64,000 bases of DNA from Burkholderiales bacterium 8X (GTDB lineage: Bacteria > Pseudomonadota > Gammaproteobacteria > Burkholderiales > Burkholderiaceae_C), in contig LR732703.1 of NCBI GenBank assembly GCA_902506565.1, positions 1,260,525 through 1,324,524 on the forward strand, given 5' to 3'. This document shows positions 7,733 through 15,654 of this stretch, in pieces. Position 1 is the stretch's first letter; every line of letters begins with the position of its first letter. Position numbers and translations under genes: made by a program. The notes below the pieces were generated by a model. The model worked only from the letters and a program-made list of their open reading frames with translations, had not been told where the DNA came from and searched no databases.

Positions 7733-8809
7733 GTGCTCGTGACGCAACAACCCGTTTTCCGCAAGTTCTGGCATGCCGTCATGCCGCTCACCGACCTGCA
7801 GCAGGGGCCCAAGCCCTTTACGCTGCTCGGCGAGAACATCGTCCTGTTCCTCGACGCCGACGGCAAGCCGGCGGCGCTGCGCGACCGGTGCTGCCACCGC
7901 ACCGCGAAGCTTTCCAAGGGCTGGTGCGTCGATGCCGAAGGCAAGCCCTGCGCGCAGGGCGCGATCCAGTGCGGCTACCACGGCTGGACCTACGATGGCA
8001 GCGGCCAGGTCATCCGTATCCCGCAGTACGAGCCCGACCGCAAGATCTCGCCCGAATACCGCACCACCGCCTATCACTGCAGCGCACGCTACGGCTACGC
8101 CTGGGTCGCGCTCGAAGACCCGATCGCCGATATCCCGACGATTCCGGAGTTCGAGGATCCGGCCTATCGCACCATCTTCCAGTTCTACGAGGAATGGCAG
8201 ACCAGCCCGATGCGTGCGCTCGAGAATTCTTTCGACAACTCGCATTTCAGCTTCGTACACCGCGCGACTTTCGGGGTTGCGGCGAGTCCCAAGCCGAGCA
8301 GCTACCAGCTGGTCGAGAACGAAGGCGGCTTCTATGCCGAAACGGTGATCGAGGCGGTCAACCCGGCCAAGTTCCACGCCATCAGCGGCGTCACGGATCC
8401 GATCACGACCCGGCACATGCGCAATGCCTACTTCCTGCCGTTCTCGCGCCGGCTCGACATCGAATATCCCTCGGGCATCCGCCACATCATCATCAATTGC
8501 TTCACGCCGATCGACGACGGCCGCATGCAGCTGTGCCAGTGGCTCTTCCGCAACGACACCGAGGCGGATTGCGCCGCGCAGATGCTGATCGACTTCGACG
8601 AGGAGATCACGCGCGAGGACAAGGACATCCTCGAATCCACCGATCCGGATGCGTTGGTCGATACCCGGCGCCGCGGCGTCGAATATTCGATGGAATCCGA
8701 TCGGCCCGGCATGTTGATCCGCAAGCACCTGATGCAGTTGCTGGCGAAGCACGGCGAGCAGGAAGTGCACCGCGGCCTGCGGGTGGTGCCGCTCGCGAAA
8801 GCGGCCTGA
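7733..8809 (+). CDS. Rieske non-heme iron oxygenase, alpha subunit
   Basis: The 358-residue protein has an N-terminal Rieske [2Fe-2S] site (CCH near residue 51 and CGYH about 25 residues further on) and a C-terminal mononuclear iron site in DNSHFSFVH. I chose the GTG at 7733 because AGGAG at 7721-7725 is ideally spaced, and the upstream ATG has neither a ribosome site nor family-like sequence. The gap between the Rieske motifs is about 24 residues, longer than the usual 15-17, and the insert carries two extra cysteines. RCCHRTAKLSKG resembles methylxanthine N-demethylases of the NdmA type, and purine genes are nearby. The substrate remains unproven, and no reductase gene is adjacent. Confidence 0.85.
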   Translation: MLVTQQPVFRKFWHAVMPLTDLQQGPKPFTLLGENIVLFLDADGKPAALRDRCCHRTAKLSKGWCVDAEGKPCAQGAIQCGYHGWTYDGSGQVIRIPQYEPDRKISPEYRTTAYHCSARYGYAWVALEDPIADIPTIPEFEDPAYRTIFQFYEEWQTSPMRALENSFDNSHFSFVHRATFGVAASPKPSSYQLVENEGGFYAETVIEAVNPAKFHAISGVTDPITTRHMRNAYFLPFSRRLDIEYPSGIRHIIINCFTPIDDGRMQLCQWLFRNDTEADCAAQMLIDFDEEITREDKDILESTDPDALVDTRRRGVEYSMESDRPGMLIRKHLMQLLAKHGEQEVHRGLRVVPLAKAA

Positions 8810-8855
8810 AGAACGAAGCGGCGGGGCTCGGTCGCTCCGGCGCTCGCTGGGCGGG

Positions 8856-9935
8856 CTAGGGCCTGCAGAGGCCCAGCACCACTTCCTGTTCGGTGCAGGC
8901 CTTGGCCCTGGCAGGTCGCGGCGCAGCGGCCGCCGCCGTCTCGGCGCCGCCCTGATTGCCCATGCAGGCGCGCAGCCGTTTTTCCATCGGCCCGTAGTAG
9001 CGCCAGCCCTGTCCCAGCGCAGGCATCGCGAGCCGCACCTGCTTCCACTTCGGATGGCCCTGTGCCTGCAGCTTGTCGAAGTTGGCGCAAAGCGAATCGG
9101 CGAAGCGCCCAAGGTAGCCGACGGTGGACTGCAGGCCGTATTCGTAGGTCACGAGGTACGCCTTGACGGTCAGGGTCGGCACGTCGGCGGTCAGCCAGTT
9201 CGCGTAGTTGTCGGCGCGGATGGTGGCCGGAAAGTAGGTCTTCTTCGCCCGCGCGCTTTCGGGGGCGGCTTCGTCCAGCTTCAGGATCTTGATGTAGTTG
9301 CGGGCCTCGGGCTTCATGTCCGCGAACAGCTTGGCCGGCTGACCGGCGACGATCACCGCCACGTCGATCGACTTGTCGACCGTGAGCTTGATGAGCGCGT
9401 CCTCGTTGCTCATGTACTGCGCATTGGCCGCGGAAATCGGCTGGCCGAACATCAGCTGGTAGAGCGTTCGCGAGGTCAGCGCCGTGCCGCTTCCGAGCGC
9501 GCCGACCGCGATCTTCTTGTCCTTGATCTCGTGGATCGCGTTCAGCGGCGAATCGGCGCGGGCGACGAAGTAGATCTCTTCGTCGTACAGCGGAAGAATG
9601 AGGCGAAGCGGCCGGATGATGTTGCCGGCCTCGGCGTTGCCCGCCTTGGCTTCGTCGAGGAAGGCCTGGTACACGTCCGACTGCACCAGGGCCAGCTTGA
9701 CCCCGGGCTCGAAGCGCATCCGCTGCACGTTCTCGGCCGAGCCTTTCGACTCCATCACCTCCAGGTCGATGCCGGCGGGCTCGGCGATGAACTTGGCCAG
9801 GTCGCGCCCGATCTGGATGTAGGTTCCGCTTTTCGAGGCGGTGACGATCTTGTACTGCGCGTTCTCCGCCGCCATGGCGCCGGAAGACAGGAGGGCCGTC
9901 GCGACCAGGCCCTTGAAGATGGATCCGATCGACAT
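8856..9935 (-). CDS. TAXI-family TRAP solute receptor with Cys-containing tail
   Basis: The 359-residue protein starts with a signal peptide (cleavage near AMA-AEN) and then shows the TAXI fold: YKIVTASKSGTYIQIGRDLA, VQSDVYQAF, and KIAVGALGSGTALTSR. Such periplasmic proteins normally feed a fused TRAP permease, but no DctQM-like gene is adjacent. It is instead the last gene of a leftward set with a zinc-ribbon membrane protein. After the fold comes an Ala/Pro-rich linker and a 13-residue end with C347 and C357, a pattern repeated in the neighbouring zinc-ribbon protein. GGGAGG precedes the ATG at good distance. The unusual context suggests a sensing or envelope role rather than simple uptake. 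Confidence 0.82.
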   Translation of the reverse strand: MSIGSIFKGLVATALLSSGAMAAENAQYKIVTASKSGTYIQIGRDLAKFIAEPAGIDLEVMESKGSAENVQRMRFEPGVKLALVQSDVYQAFLDEAKAGNAEAGNIIRPLRLILPLYDEEIYFVARADSPLNAIHEIKDKKIAVGALGSGTALTSRTLYQLMFGQPISAANAQYMSNEDALIKLTVDKSIDVAVIVAGQPAKLFADMKPEARNYIKILKLDEAAPESARAKKTYFPATIRADNYANWLTADVPTLTVKAYLVTYEYGLQSTVGYLGRFADSLCANFDKLQAQGHPKWKQVRLAMPALGQGWRYYGPMEKRLRACMGNQGGAETAAAAAPRPARAKACTEQEVVLGLCRP

Positions 9936-9954
9936 GGCAACCTCCCTTTTCGTT

Positions 9955-10755
9955 CTAACGGTTCGGCTTGACTTGAAGCGCGTCGAGCGCGGCTTCGGGG
10001 GTGGGAGCGGTGCTGGCCGCAGCCGTGCTGGCGATAGCCGTGGTGGGCGAGGGCGGCGCGGCGCCCTGGGTCGGGCCGCACAGCGCCAGGGCCGAAAGCA
10101 TGTCGTTGCAGGCAGCAGTCCGTGCGGACGGTTCGGCGCCTGCCACGGGCTGCGCCTTCGCCGGCGGCTCGGGCTTCGCGGCTGCCGTCCGGGCGGGCGG
10201 GGTCGGCTTGGCCACGGCCTCTGGTACCGGCGATGTCTCGGAGGCCGCGGCGATCACCGGTAGCGCGGTCGCGGCGGCGACGGTGGGCACCAGCCGGCCG
10301 CGCCCGGCTTCCGGATCTGGTTTTTGCGGCATCCGCTCCTCGGCTCGAAGCAGGCCGCCGATGGCCTGGCGCGGTTCGGCGAGCCCCAGCCTCGAGATCA
10401 GCGAACGCGCATCCGGCGTGTCGTCCTCGCGGTTGCCGAGCTGGTTGTAGCCGAGCACCAGCGCCAGCACGATCAACAGGAAGAGTGCGACGGTTCCGCT
10501 CGCAGCCTGCCTGCGGACCGCGCCGGGCCTCGCCATCTGCCGTTTCGCCAGGAGGCCCAGGGTCGAATCGGAGAAGTCGTTCTCGGCCGGATCGATCTCG
10601 TTGCCGCTCGCTGGCGTCCGGTCGCCGAAGATCACCGCCGCCGCGCCGCCGCAATACGGGCAGAAGGCCACCTTTCCGAACAGCAGTCCGGCGCAGCGCT
10701 CGCAGGGCGTCAAGAAGGTCAGCTGCAGGTCGGCCATGTTCGACATGTTGCTCAC
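9955..10755 (-). CDS. Zinc-ribbon membrane protein with periplasmic Ala/Pro-rich tail
   Basis: The 266-residue product opens with a four-Cys zinc ribbon (CERC and CPYC, residues 18-35). One transmembrane helix follows at about 88-104 (TVALFLLIVLALVLGY), then a long low-complexity tail rich in Ala, Pro and Thr. The tail contains C216 and C226 in a C-x9-C arrangement very like the end of the TAXI receptor encoded next. The start appears to be GTG at 10755 with GGAAG just upstream; ATGs at 10746 and 10737 are alternatives. It lies 9 bases after the 502-aa gene, so co-transcription is likely. I do not recognise a characterised family; the predicted topology is cytoplasmic ribbon and periplasmic tail. 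Confidence 0.6.
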   Translation of the reverse strand: MSNMSNMADLQLTFLTPCERCAGLLFGKVAFCPYCGGAAAVIFGDRTPASGNEIDPAENDFSDSTLGLLAKRQMARPGAVRRQAASGTVALFLLIVLALVLGYNQLGNREDDTPDARSLISRLGLAEPRQAIGGLLRAEERMPQKPDPEAGRGRLVPTVAAATALPVIAAASETSPVPEAVAKPTPPARTAAAKPEPPAKAQPVAGAEPSARTAACNDMLSALALCGPTQGAAPPSPTTAIASTAAASTAPTPEAALDALQVKPNR

Positions 10756-10764
10756 CGCTTCCGT

Positions 10765-12273
10765 TCAGGCTTCGAGCCGCCAGCCGGGCAGGCGCCGCTT
10801 GTCCGGGTGGTACAGGTAGAGATGCCCGGCCCACACGAAGGCCCGGGTCGCCCACGGCCGCGGAAGGCGCGCGGTCCAGAACGGCACGCGCTCCTCGCCG
10901 ATCCATTCGAAGGTGGTGGTGACGATCGCGTTCGAGGCCAGCAGCTCGGCGGCCGAACGGGCGCCATCCACGCGGGCGACAAGCGCCGACGAACTCGCGG
11001 TCGATTCGAGCAGCGGAAAGAGGAGATCGGCCGAAGCGTCGCCTGCCGGGGCCGAGCGGCCCAGCCAACTCGCCGCCGGCACCATGCCGCTCGGTCGGCG
11101 TCGGCTTGGACCGGCTCCCGGGATCCAGTCCGGCGAGTCGAGCGCGCGGGGCTCGGCGGCTTCGCTTCCGAGTCGAACCCATGCCGGCGCCGATCGATCC
11201 GTTGCATGGTCGATGCAGGCCTGCCAGAGCAAGCTGCCGTCCTGGCACGGCGGGCCGAACTCGCACACCGGGCGCAGCGTGGACGGCCACGGCTGCAGGC
11301 TCGATTCGGCACGGTCCGTGCCTTCGGGCGCACGCAGGACGACCTGTCCCTTCGAGGTCATCCAGACGACCTGGTGCCGGTCGCAGACCGGACGCGTCCA
11401 GCGCGCCTGGCCGATGTCGATTCGCCGGGCGTCGACCCGCTCGATCTCGCCACCCGGAAGGTCGAGGCCGTAGATGCCGACGCGGCGATCGTCGTCCAGC
11501 ATCGGCACGTGGAGCCGGCCTTGCCAGATGACCGGTGCGCCGACGCAGCGCTTGCCGACGGTGCGCGCCTCGTAGGTCCGCGCGACCAGGTTGATCGAGA
11601 CGATCGCCAGGCCATCGTCCGTCGGCAGGTAGATCCGGGTCTCGCCTGCAAGATCCTGCGAGGCAAGACCCCATCCGTCCTCGTCGAGCGAGCTTTCGCC
11701 CAGCACCTCGCCGCCGCGCGGGTAGATCTCCAGCCAGCATTCCGAATGCGGCAGCCAGTGGTAGATGAGCCCGCGCGAGAACTCCAGCGCCAGGAGGCGA
11801 GCCTCGCAGGTCTTGAAGGCGCCGACGAGGAACTGGTAGTGGCCGGTGGGCGGCATCGCCATCTCCGCATCGGGCGGCGAGTCGGCGTGGAGCGAGTTGC
11901 GCAGGACCAGGCGAGTGGTCGTCGAACGCAGTCCCTGCGGTCGGTCATCGGCTGGATTGGCTTCGCCGAAGGGTGGCAGCCACTTGTCGCGGCCGGAGCC
12001 CGCCGCCGCCTGCAGGGCCTTGCCGGTCAACGGAGAGAACGCGAAGGATCGGGGATAGAGCGCGGCCGGCTGAGCGCCGCGGTCGCCGTCATCGGTGCTG
12101 ATGCGCGCGCCGATCAGTTCGGCCAGGTCGAGTGGATGATGTGCGGATGGCGGCGCGCCGAGTCCCTTGTAGTCCGAGAGATGGAAAGCGCCGGTTTGCG
12201 GATCGCGTAACCAAAGTTCGTCGTCCACTTCCCAGCTTTCAAACTCCTGGAACGAGGAATGCAAGCTGGACAT
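10765..12273 (-). CDS. Conserved-looking protein of unknown function, 502 aa
   Basis: No known domain is evident. The protein is Trp-rich and made largely of short beta-type segments that recur loosely, for example VGAPVIWQGRLHVP, RWTRPVCDRHQVVW and FVWAGHLYLYHP. This is compatible with a beta-propeller of PQQ or WD type. There is no signal peptide, so it is probably cytoplasmic. The ATG at 12273 is followed upstream by a perfect GTAAGTG/CACTTAC palindrome only four bases away, suggesting tight regulation at this start. Downstream genes encode the zinc-ribbon membrane protein and the TAXI receptor. The function is unknown. Confidence 0.55.
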   Translation of the reverse strand: MSSLHSSFQEFESWEVDDELWLRDPQTGAFHLSDYKGLGAPPSAHHPLDLAELIGARISTDDGDRGAQPAALYPRSFAFSPLTGKALQAAAGSGRDKWLPPFGEANPADDRPQGLRSTTTRLVLRNSLHADSPPDAEMAMPPTGHYQFLVGAFKTCEARLLALEFSRGLIYHWLPHSECWLEIYPRGGEVLGESSLDEDGWGLASQDLAGETRIYLPTDDGLAIVSINLVARTYEARTVGKRCVGAPVIWQGRLHVPMLDDDRRVGIYGLDLPGGEIERVDARRIDIGQARWTRPVCDRHQVVWMTSKGQVVLRAPEGTDRAESSLQPWPSTLRPVCEFGPPCQDGSLLWQACIDHATDRSAPAWVRLGSEAAEPRALDSPDWIPGAGPSRRRPSGMVPAASWLGRSAPAGDASADLLFPLLESTASSSALVARVDGARSAAELLASNAIVTTTFEWIGEERVPFWTARLPRPWATRAFVWAGHLYLYHPDKRRLPGWRLEA

Positions 12274-12276
12274 TTT

Positions 12277-12299
12277 GTAAGTGTAAAGACTTCACTTAC
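12277..12299. promoter_or_regulatory. Palindrome GTAAGTG-N9-CACTTAC before the 502-aa gene
   Basis: The arms at 12277-12283 and 12293-12299 are exact complements with a 9-base A/T-rich centre, four bases from the ATG complement at 12271-12273. The surrounding 90 bases are clearly more AT-rich than their neighbours. A dimeric repressor site is the simplest reading; this is inferred from symmetry only. Confidence 0.5.
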
Positions 12300-12305
12300 G
12301 GCCGA

Positions 12306-12332
12306 ACCCAATCCATTGGGTCTATGCCCAAT
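12306..12332. promoter_or_regulatory. ACCCAAT-CC-ATTGGGT palindrome plus a third CCCAAT copy
   Basis: Positions 12306-12321 form a perfect palindrome with 7-base arms and a 2-base centre, and CCCAAT recurs at 12327-12332. The tiny centre makes a stable RNA hairpin unlikely, so a protein-binding site is favoured over a terminator for the 138-aa gene just upstream. Confidence 0.45.
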
Positions 12333-12366
12333 GATGAATTGACAGAGGCTGCGCAGCGGCGTACGG

Positions 12367-12783
12367 CTAGAAGCCCGAGTCCATGAAGAACGCGTCGATT
12401 TCCGGCGATTCCTCGTGCGCGAGGACGGCGGCCGCATGGCGTGCCGCGTCGCTCGCTGCCAACGCGTCTTCGGCGCATTGCAGGAGGAGTTCGCTCGCGC
12501 GCTCCGGCGAGCATTCCGGAAAGTCGGACATCAGCTTCTGGCTCAGCTCGATCGACACGCGGGACGAACTCAGGAAGAGCTGGATGGCCGCGCGAACCCG
12601 GGCGCCGAGGTCGAAGGCGGCGGCGCGCTTGCGTTCCTCGGCCTGCAGGGCCGGCTCGAGATGGGCGAAATCGGTGCTTTGAGCCAGCACCACGCTGGAT
12701 TGACTGCCAAGGTAGCGCGCCTCGATCACTTCTCCGATGGCGAACTTGGCTCGGTCGAGGGCTTCAATATCTTGCGAAAGCAT
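12367..12783 (-). CDS. Small helical protein of unknown function, 138 aa
   Basis: The product is acidic and predicted almost wholly helical, with many Ala and charged residues (ALQAEERKRAAAF, ERASELLLQCAEDALAASDAARH). No signal peptide, membrane segment or family motif is visible. It is the first gene of the leftward set that continues, after a 93-base palindrome-rich gap, with the 502-aa protein, the zinc-ribbon protein and the TAXI receptor. The reading frame has normal GC-rich codon use, which supports it as real. I cannot assign a function. Confidence 0.5.
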   Translation of the reverse strand: MLSQDIEALDRAKFAIGEVIEARYLGSQSSVVLAQSTDFAHLEPALQAEERKRAAAFDLGARVRAAIQLFLSSSRVSIELSQKLMSDFPECSPERASELLLQCAEDALAASDAARHAAAVLAHEESPEIDAFFMDSGF

Positions 12784-12905
12784 CGTCTGGCCTGACAGGA
12801 AAAAAATAGGGTTGCGAGAGTTTGCGACCTGATCCCGTCCAAGGCGTCTTTCACTGGTTTTTGAAGTTTTCCGATCCGTGAAGATGTCGCGCTAGCGTCA
12901 GTCGA

Positions 12906-12924
12906 TCGCGCCGGCCCGGCGCGA
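12906..12924 (-). terminator. Hairpin past the S9 peptidase gene
   Basis: TCGCGCCG at 12906-12913 and CGGCGCGA at 12917-12924 pair perfectly around a 3-base loop, about 20 bases beyond the peptidase stop on the minus strand. No clear T-run follows. Confidence 0.4.
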
Positions 12925-12944
12925 GCGCAACAGGTGGGTGCCGG

Positions 12945-15002
12945 CTAACGCGGCATTAGTTCATAAAGGTCGTAGCCGTTGCTGCGGCCGCCCAGGCATC
13001 CGGCGAGCGAATCCTCGATCTCCCGCCACAGCGCGAGCCGATTGCGCCAGCGTCTCACCTGATGGCCCTCGTCCGGAAAGCTCAGGTATTGGACCGGGCG
13101 CCCGAGGCGACGCAGTTCGGCGACCACTTCCTCCGAATCCTGGCGCAGCACGCGCACGTCGTTGCTGCCATGCACCACCAGCAGCGGCGCGGTGATGCGA
13201 TCGATCTGCGAGACCGGCGAGTTGGCGAGCATCTCGGCCCGGTCGACCGGGTTGCGGATGTCGCCATAGAAGCGCTCGAAGAAATGCCGGTTGCGCCAGA
13301 ACGGCGGCCAGTTCTCGATCACCCGCGGCCAGTTCGCCACGCCGACCAGGTCGATGCCGCATCGATAGGCATGCGGTTTCTGGATCAGCTGAGCCAGCAC
13401 CGAGAAGCCGCCGAAGCTGGCGCCCATGACCGCAATGCGGGTCGGATCGGCAATGCCGCGATCGATCGCCCATTGCACGCCTTCGGCGATGTCGCGCTGG
13501 CTCGCGCGGTTGTATTCGCGCGCGCCGGCCCACATGAAGTCGCGGCCGTAGCCGCCGGAGCCGCGGTAGTTGACCTCGAGCACCGCGTAGCCGCGGTTGG
13601 CCAGGAGCTGGTTGCCGTTGTAGCCGGCTGCGCGCCATCGGTCGCGCACGCCCCAGGGCCCGCCGTGGATGCTCACCACCATCGGCACCGGCCCGGTGGC
13701 TCCGCGCGGCCGGGTGACGTAGCCGTGGACCGTCAGGCCGTCGGAGGTCTTGAAGTCGAAGGCTTCGACCGGCGAGAACAGGCCGGCTTCCGGACGCCGC
13801 TCGGCGGTGAGCCGGGTGAGCTGGCGGCTGTCGCGGTCGAGCAGCATCTCGACCGCCTCGTCGCCGGTGACCGCGCGCAGCACCAGGCGCCGCATGCTTT
13901 CGCTGCTGCTCGACGGGCGGGTAAGCACGGGTTGGCTGTCCAGCCACTTCCTTTCCTGCGCAAGCTGCACGGCAGCGGCGACCTCCGTGCCGAGCGCCTT
14001 GTCGAGGAACTCGAAGCGCGGCAGCCCCGGCTCCAGCGCATAGCCGTAGGGCTCGCCGACCAGCGGCGGGTATTGCGCCGAATCGAGGTCGACCTCGCCG
14101 CTTTCGGCCAGCACCCGCTCCCGGCCGCTGGCGAGGTCGAGCTCGACCAGCGCGGATTTGTCGCGCCCGATGTTGCTCATGGCCCAGAGCCGGCCCGACG
14201 CCAGGTCGATGCGGTGGATGAAGAACAGGTCGAAGGCCTTGACGTTGCGCAGGTTGCGCCAGCCGCCTTCCGGGGTGCGCCATTCGAAAGCGACATCCGA
14301 GCCGTCCTCGGTGCCGAGCTGGCGCACCCGGCCGGCCAGCTGCTGGCGGGTGTCGATCAGCCAGCCGACGATCCGGCCGTCGGCATCGCTCTGCGCCACT
14401 TCGCGCACGCTGCGGGTGGCGGCGTCGGCCTCGAACAGGTCCATGCTGCTTCGGTCGCGGCGGTTGCTGGTGAAGAAGAAGCGGCCGCTGCCGGGAGCGC
14501 CGCGCGAGTGGAAGGCCGAGCGCACGCCTGGCCAGGGCGTGACCGCCCAGGGCTTGCCGTCCGGCGACCGGGTATCGACGACGAAGAGCTGAGTGTTCTC
14601 GTCGCCCGAGAAATCCTTGATGTAGGCGACATGGCGGCTATCGGCCAGCCACGAATACGTGGGGCCCGAGACACCCGGCCGGGCCAGGGTTCCGGTCGCG
14701 AAGGTCGTGATGCCCGGGCCGTCGAGCCGGGACGCATCGGCGGCTTCTCGCACGGCCAGGCCGATGTCGGTTCCGACCGTGCGCGACCAGAGCAGTCGCT
14801 GGCCGTCCGGCGAGAGTGCATGGCCGTCCGCGTAGTCGATGTTCGCCACGAAGCGGCGGATCGGAACCAGCGGCGGAAGCCGCGAGGCGCCCTGGGCTTC
14901 GACGAGTGCCGGTGCGGTGGGGCCGCTCGCGCATGCACAAAGTGCCAGAACGGCGCTGCAGGCCGCGATCGAAGCGGCCAGCCGGCCCAGTGTCGAAAGC
15001 AT
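12945..15002 (-). CDS. Prolyl oligopeptidase-family (S9) lipoprotein
   Basis: The 685-residue protein has an N-terminal beta-propeller region and a C-terminal alpha/beta hydrolase domain. The catalytic set is visible as GASFGG (Ser), HGSNDVRV (Asp) and DEGHQV (His), with the oxyanion motif SIHGGPWG. The first 26 residues form a signal peptide ending in a lipobox-like ALCACAS, so an envelope lipoprotein is likely. I chose the ATG at 15002; the longer frame to 15332 runs over the FHA gene in another frame. Such enzymes are usually dipeptidyl or acylaminoacyl peptidases. Specificity cannot be read from sequence. Confidence 0.85.
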   Translation of the reverse strand: MLSTLGRLAASIAACSAVLALCACASGPTAPALVEAQGASRLPPLVPIRRFVANIDYADGHALSPDGQRLLWSRTVGTDIGLAVREAADASRLDGPGITTFATGTLARPGVSGPTYSWLADSRHVAYIKDFSGDENTQLFVVDTRSPDGKPWAVTPWPGVRSAFHSRGAPGSGRFFFTSNRRDRSSMDLFEADAATRSVREVAQSDADGRIVGWLIDTRQQLAGRVRQLGTEDGSDVAFEWRTPEGGWRNLRNVKAFDLFFIHRIDLASGRLWAMSNIGRDKSALVELDLASGRERVLAESGEVDLDSAQYPPLVGEPYGYALEPGLPRFEFLDKALGTEVAAAVQLAQERKWLDSQPVLTRPSSSSESMRRLVLRAVTGDEAVEMLLDRDSRQLTRLTAERRPEAGLFSPVEAFDFKTSDGLTVHGYVTRPRGATGPVPMVVSIHGGPWGVRDRWRAAGYNGNQLLANRGYAVLEVNYRGSGGYGRDFMWAGAREYNRASQRDIAEGVQWAIDRGIADPTRIAVMGASFGGFSVLAQLIQKPHAYRCGIDLVGVANWPRVIENWPPFWRNRHFFERFYGDIRNPVDRAEMLANSPVSQIDRITAPLLVVHGSNDVRVLRQDSEEVVAELRRLGRPVQYLSFPDEGHQVRRWRNRLALWREIEDSLAGCLGGRSNGYDLYELMPR

Positions 15003-15102
15003 CCGGTCGTCTCCATTGTTTTTGTGGAGGCCGGATTGTTCCAGAGCGGCAAGCGCCGCGGCACGACCCAGGATGGGGGTTTGACCTAGGGTTCGTCGCG
15101 CT

Positions 15103-15567
15103 TCAAGAAGGCCGGCGCGGGCCGCTCGGCTTGTCCGGCACGGTCGGTCGCTCGTGCGGATCGGCATCGCCCCCGGCCTCGAGATGCGCATCGGCTGCAG
15201 CGCCATCGAGCGACGCGCGATGGCTGAACCAGTTGGGCACGGACTGCAGCCGCTCGGCCTCGACCTCGCTGAACTCCTGCTCGTCCGCGACGAAGCGCAG
15301 GTCGCAGCCGCCCAGGTAGATCCGGTCGCCATCGACCAGGGTCTGGCTCTCGATCCGTTCGCCGTTGACGAAGGTGCCGTTCTGGCTGTCGAGATCGGTC
15401 ACCGTGGTGAAGGCGGGCTCGACCACGATCACGGCGTGACGCCGGCTCACGTAGATCGATCGCAGCACCACGTCGTTCTGCGCACTGCGACCGATGGTGT
15501 TCTCGAACGGCTTCAGCTCGACCGGCGACGCGACGTGCGTTCCGTAGCTGACGAGTAGTTTGGGCAT
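15103..15567 (-). CDS. FHA domain protein
   Basis: The 154-residue protein is essentially one forkhead-associated domain, a phosphothreonine-binding beta-sandwich. Signature residues are GRS at about residue 26, SRRH near 41 and QNGTFVNGERI near 62. The C-terminal 50 residues are polar and Pro-rich without a recognisable domain. FHA proteins of this size often serve in kinase signalling or secretion control, but no kinase, phosphatase or secretion gene is next to it. It lies between putA and the S9 peptidase on the same strand with gaps of about 90-100 bases. Confidence 0.85.
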   Translation of the reverse strand: MPKLLVSYGTHVASPVELKPFENTIGRSAQNDVVLRSIYVSRRHAVIVVEPAFTTVTDLDSQNGTFVNGERIESQTLVDGDRIYLGGCDLRFVADEQEFSEVEAERLQSVPNWFSHRASLDGAAADAHLEAGGDADPHERPTVPDKPSGPRRPS

Positions 15568-15654
15568 GCGCGAAGGCGAAGAGGCGATGGAACGAGGAAG
15601 CGGGCGGTGATTCTGGCACGCTCTCGCCAGGCAGTTGTGAGCGGATGCAGCCGG

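Noticed and set aside
12306..12321. ACCCAATCCATTGGGT as a terminator of the 138-aa gene
   Set aside because: A 2-base loop would not form a stable RNA hairpin and no T-run follows; an operator is more plausible.
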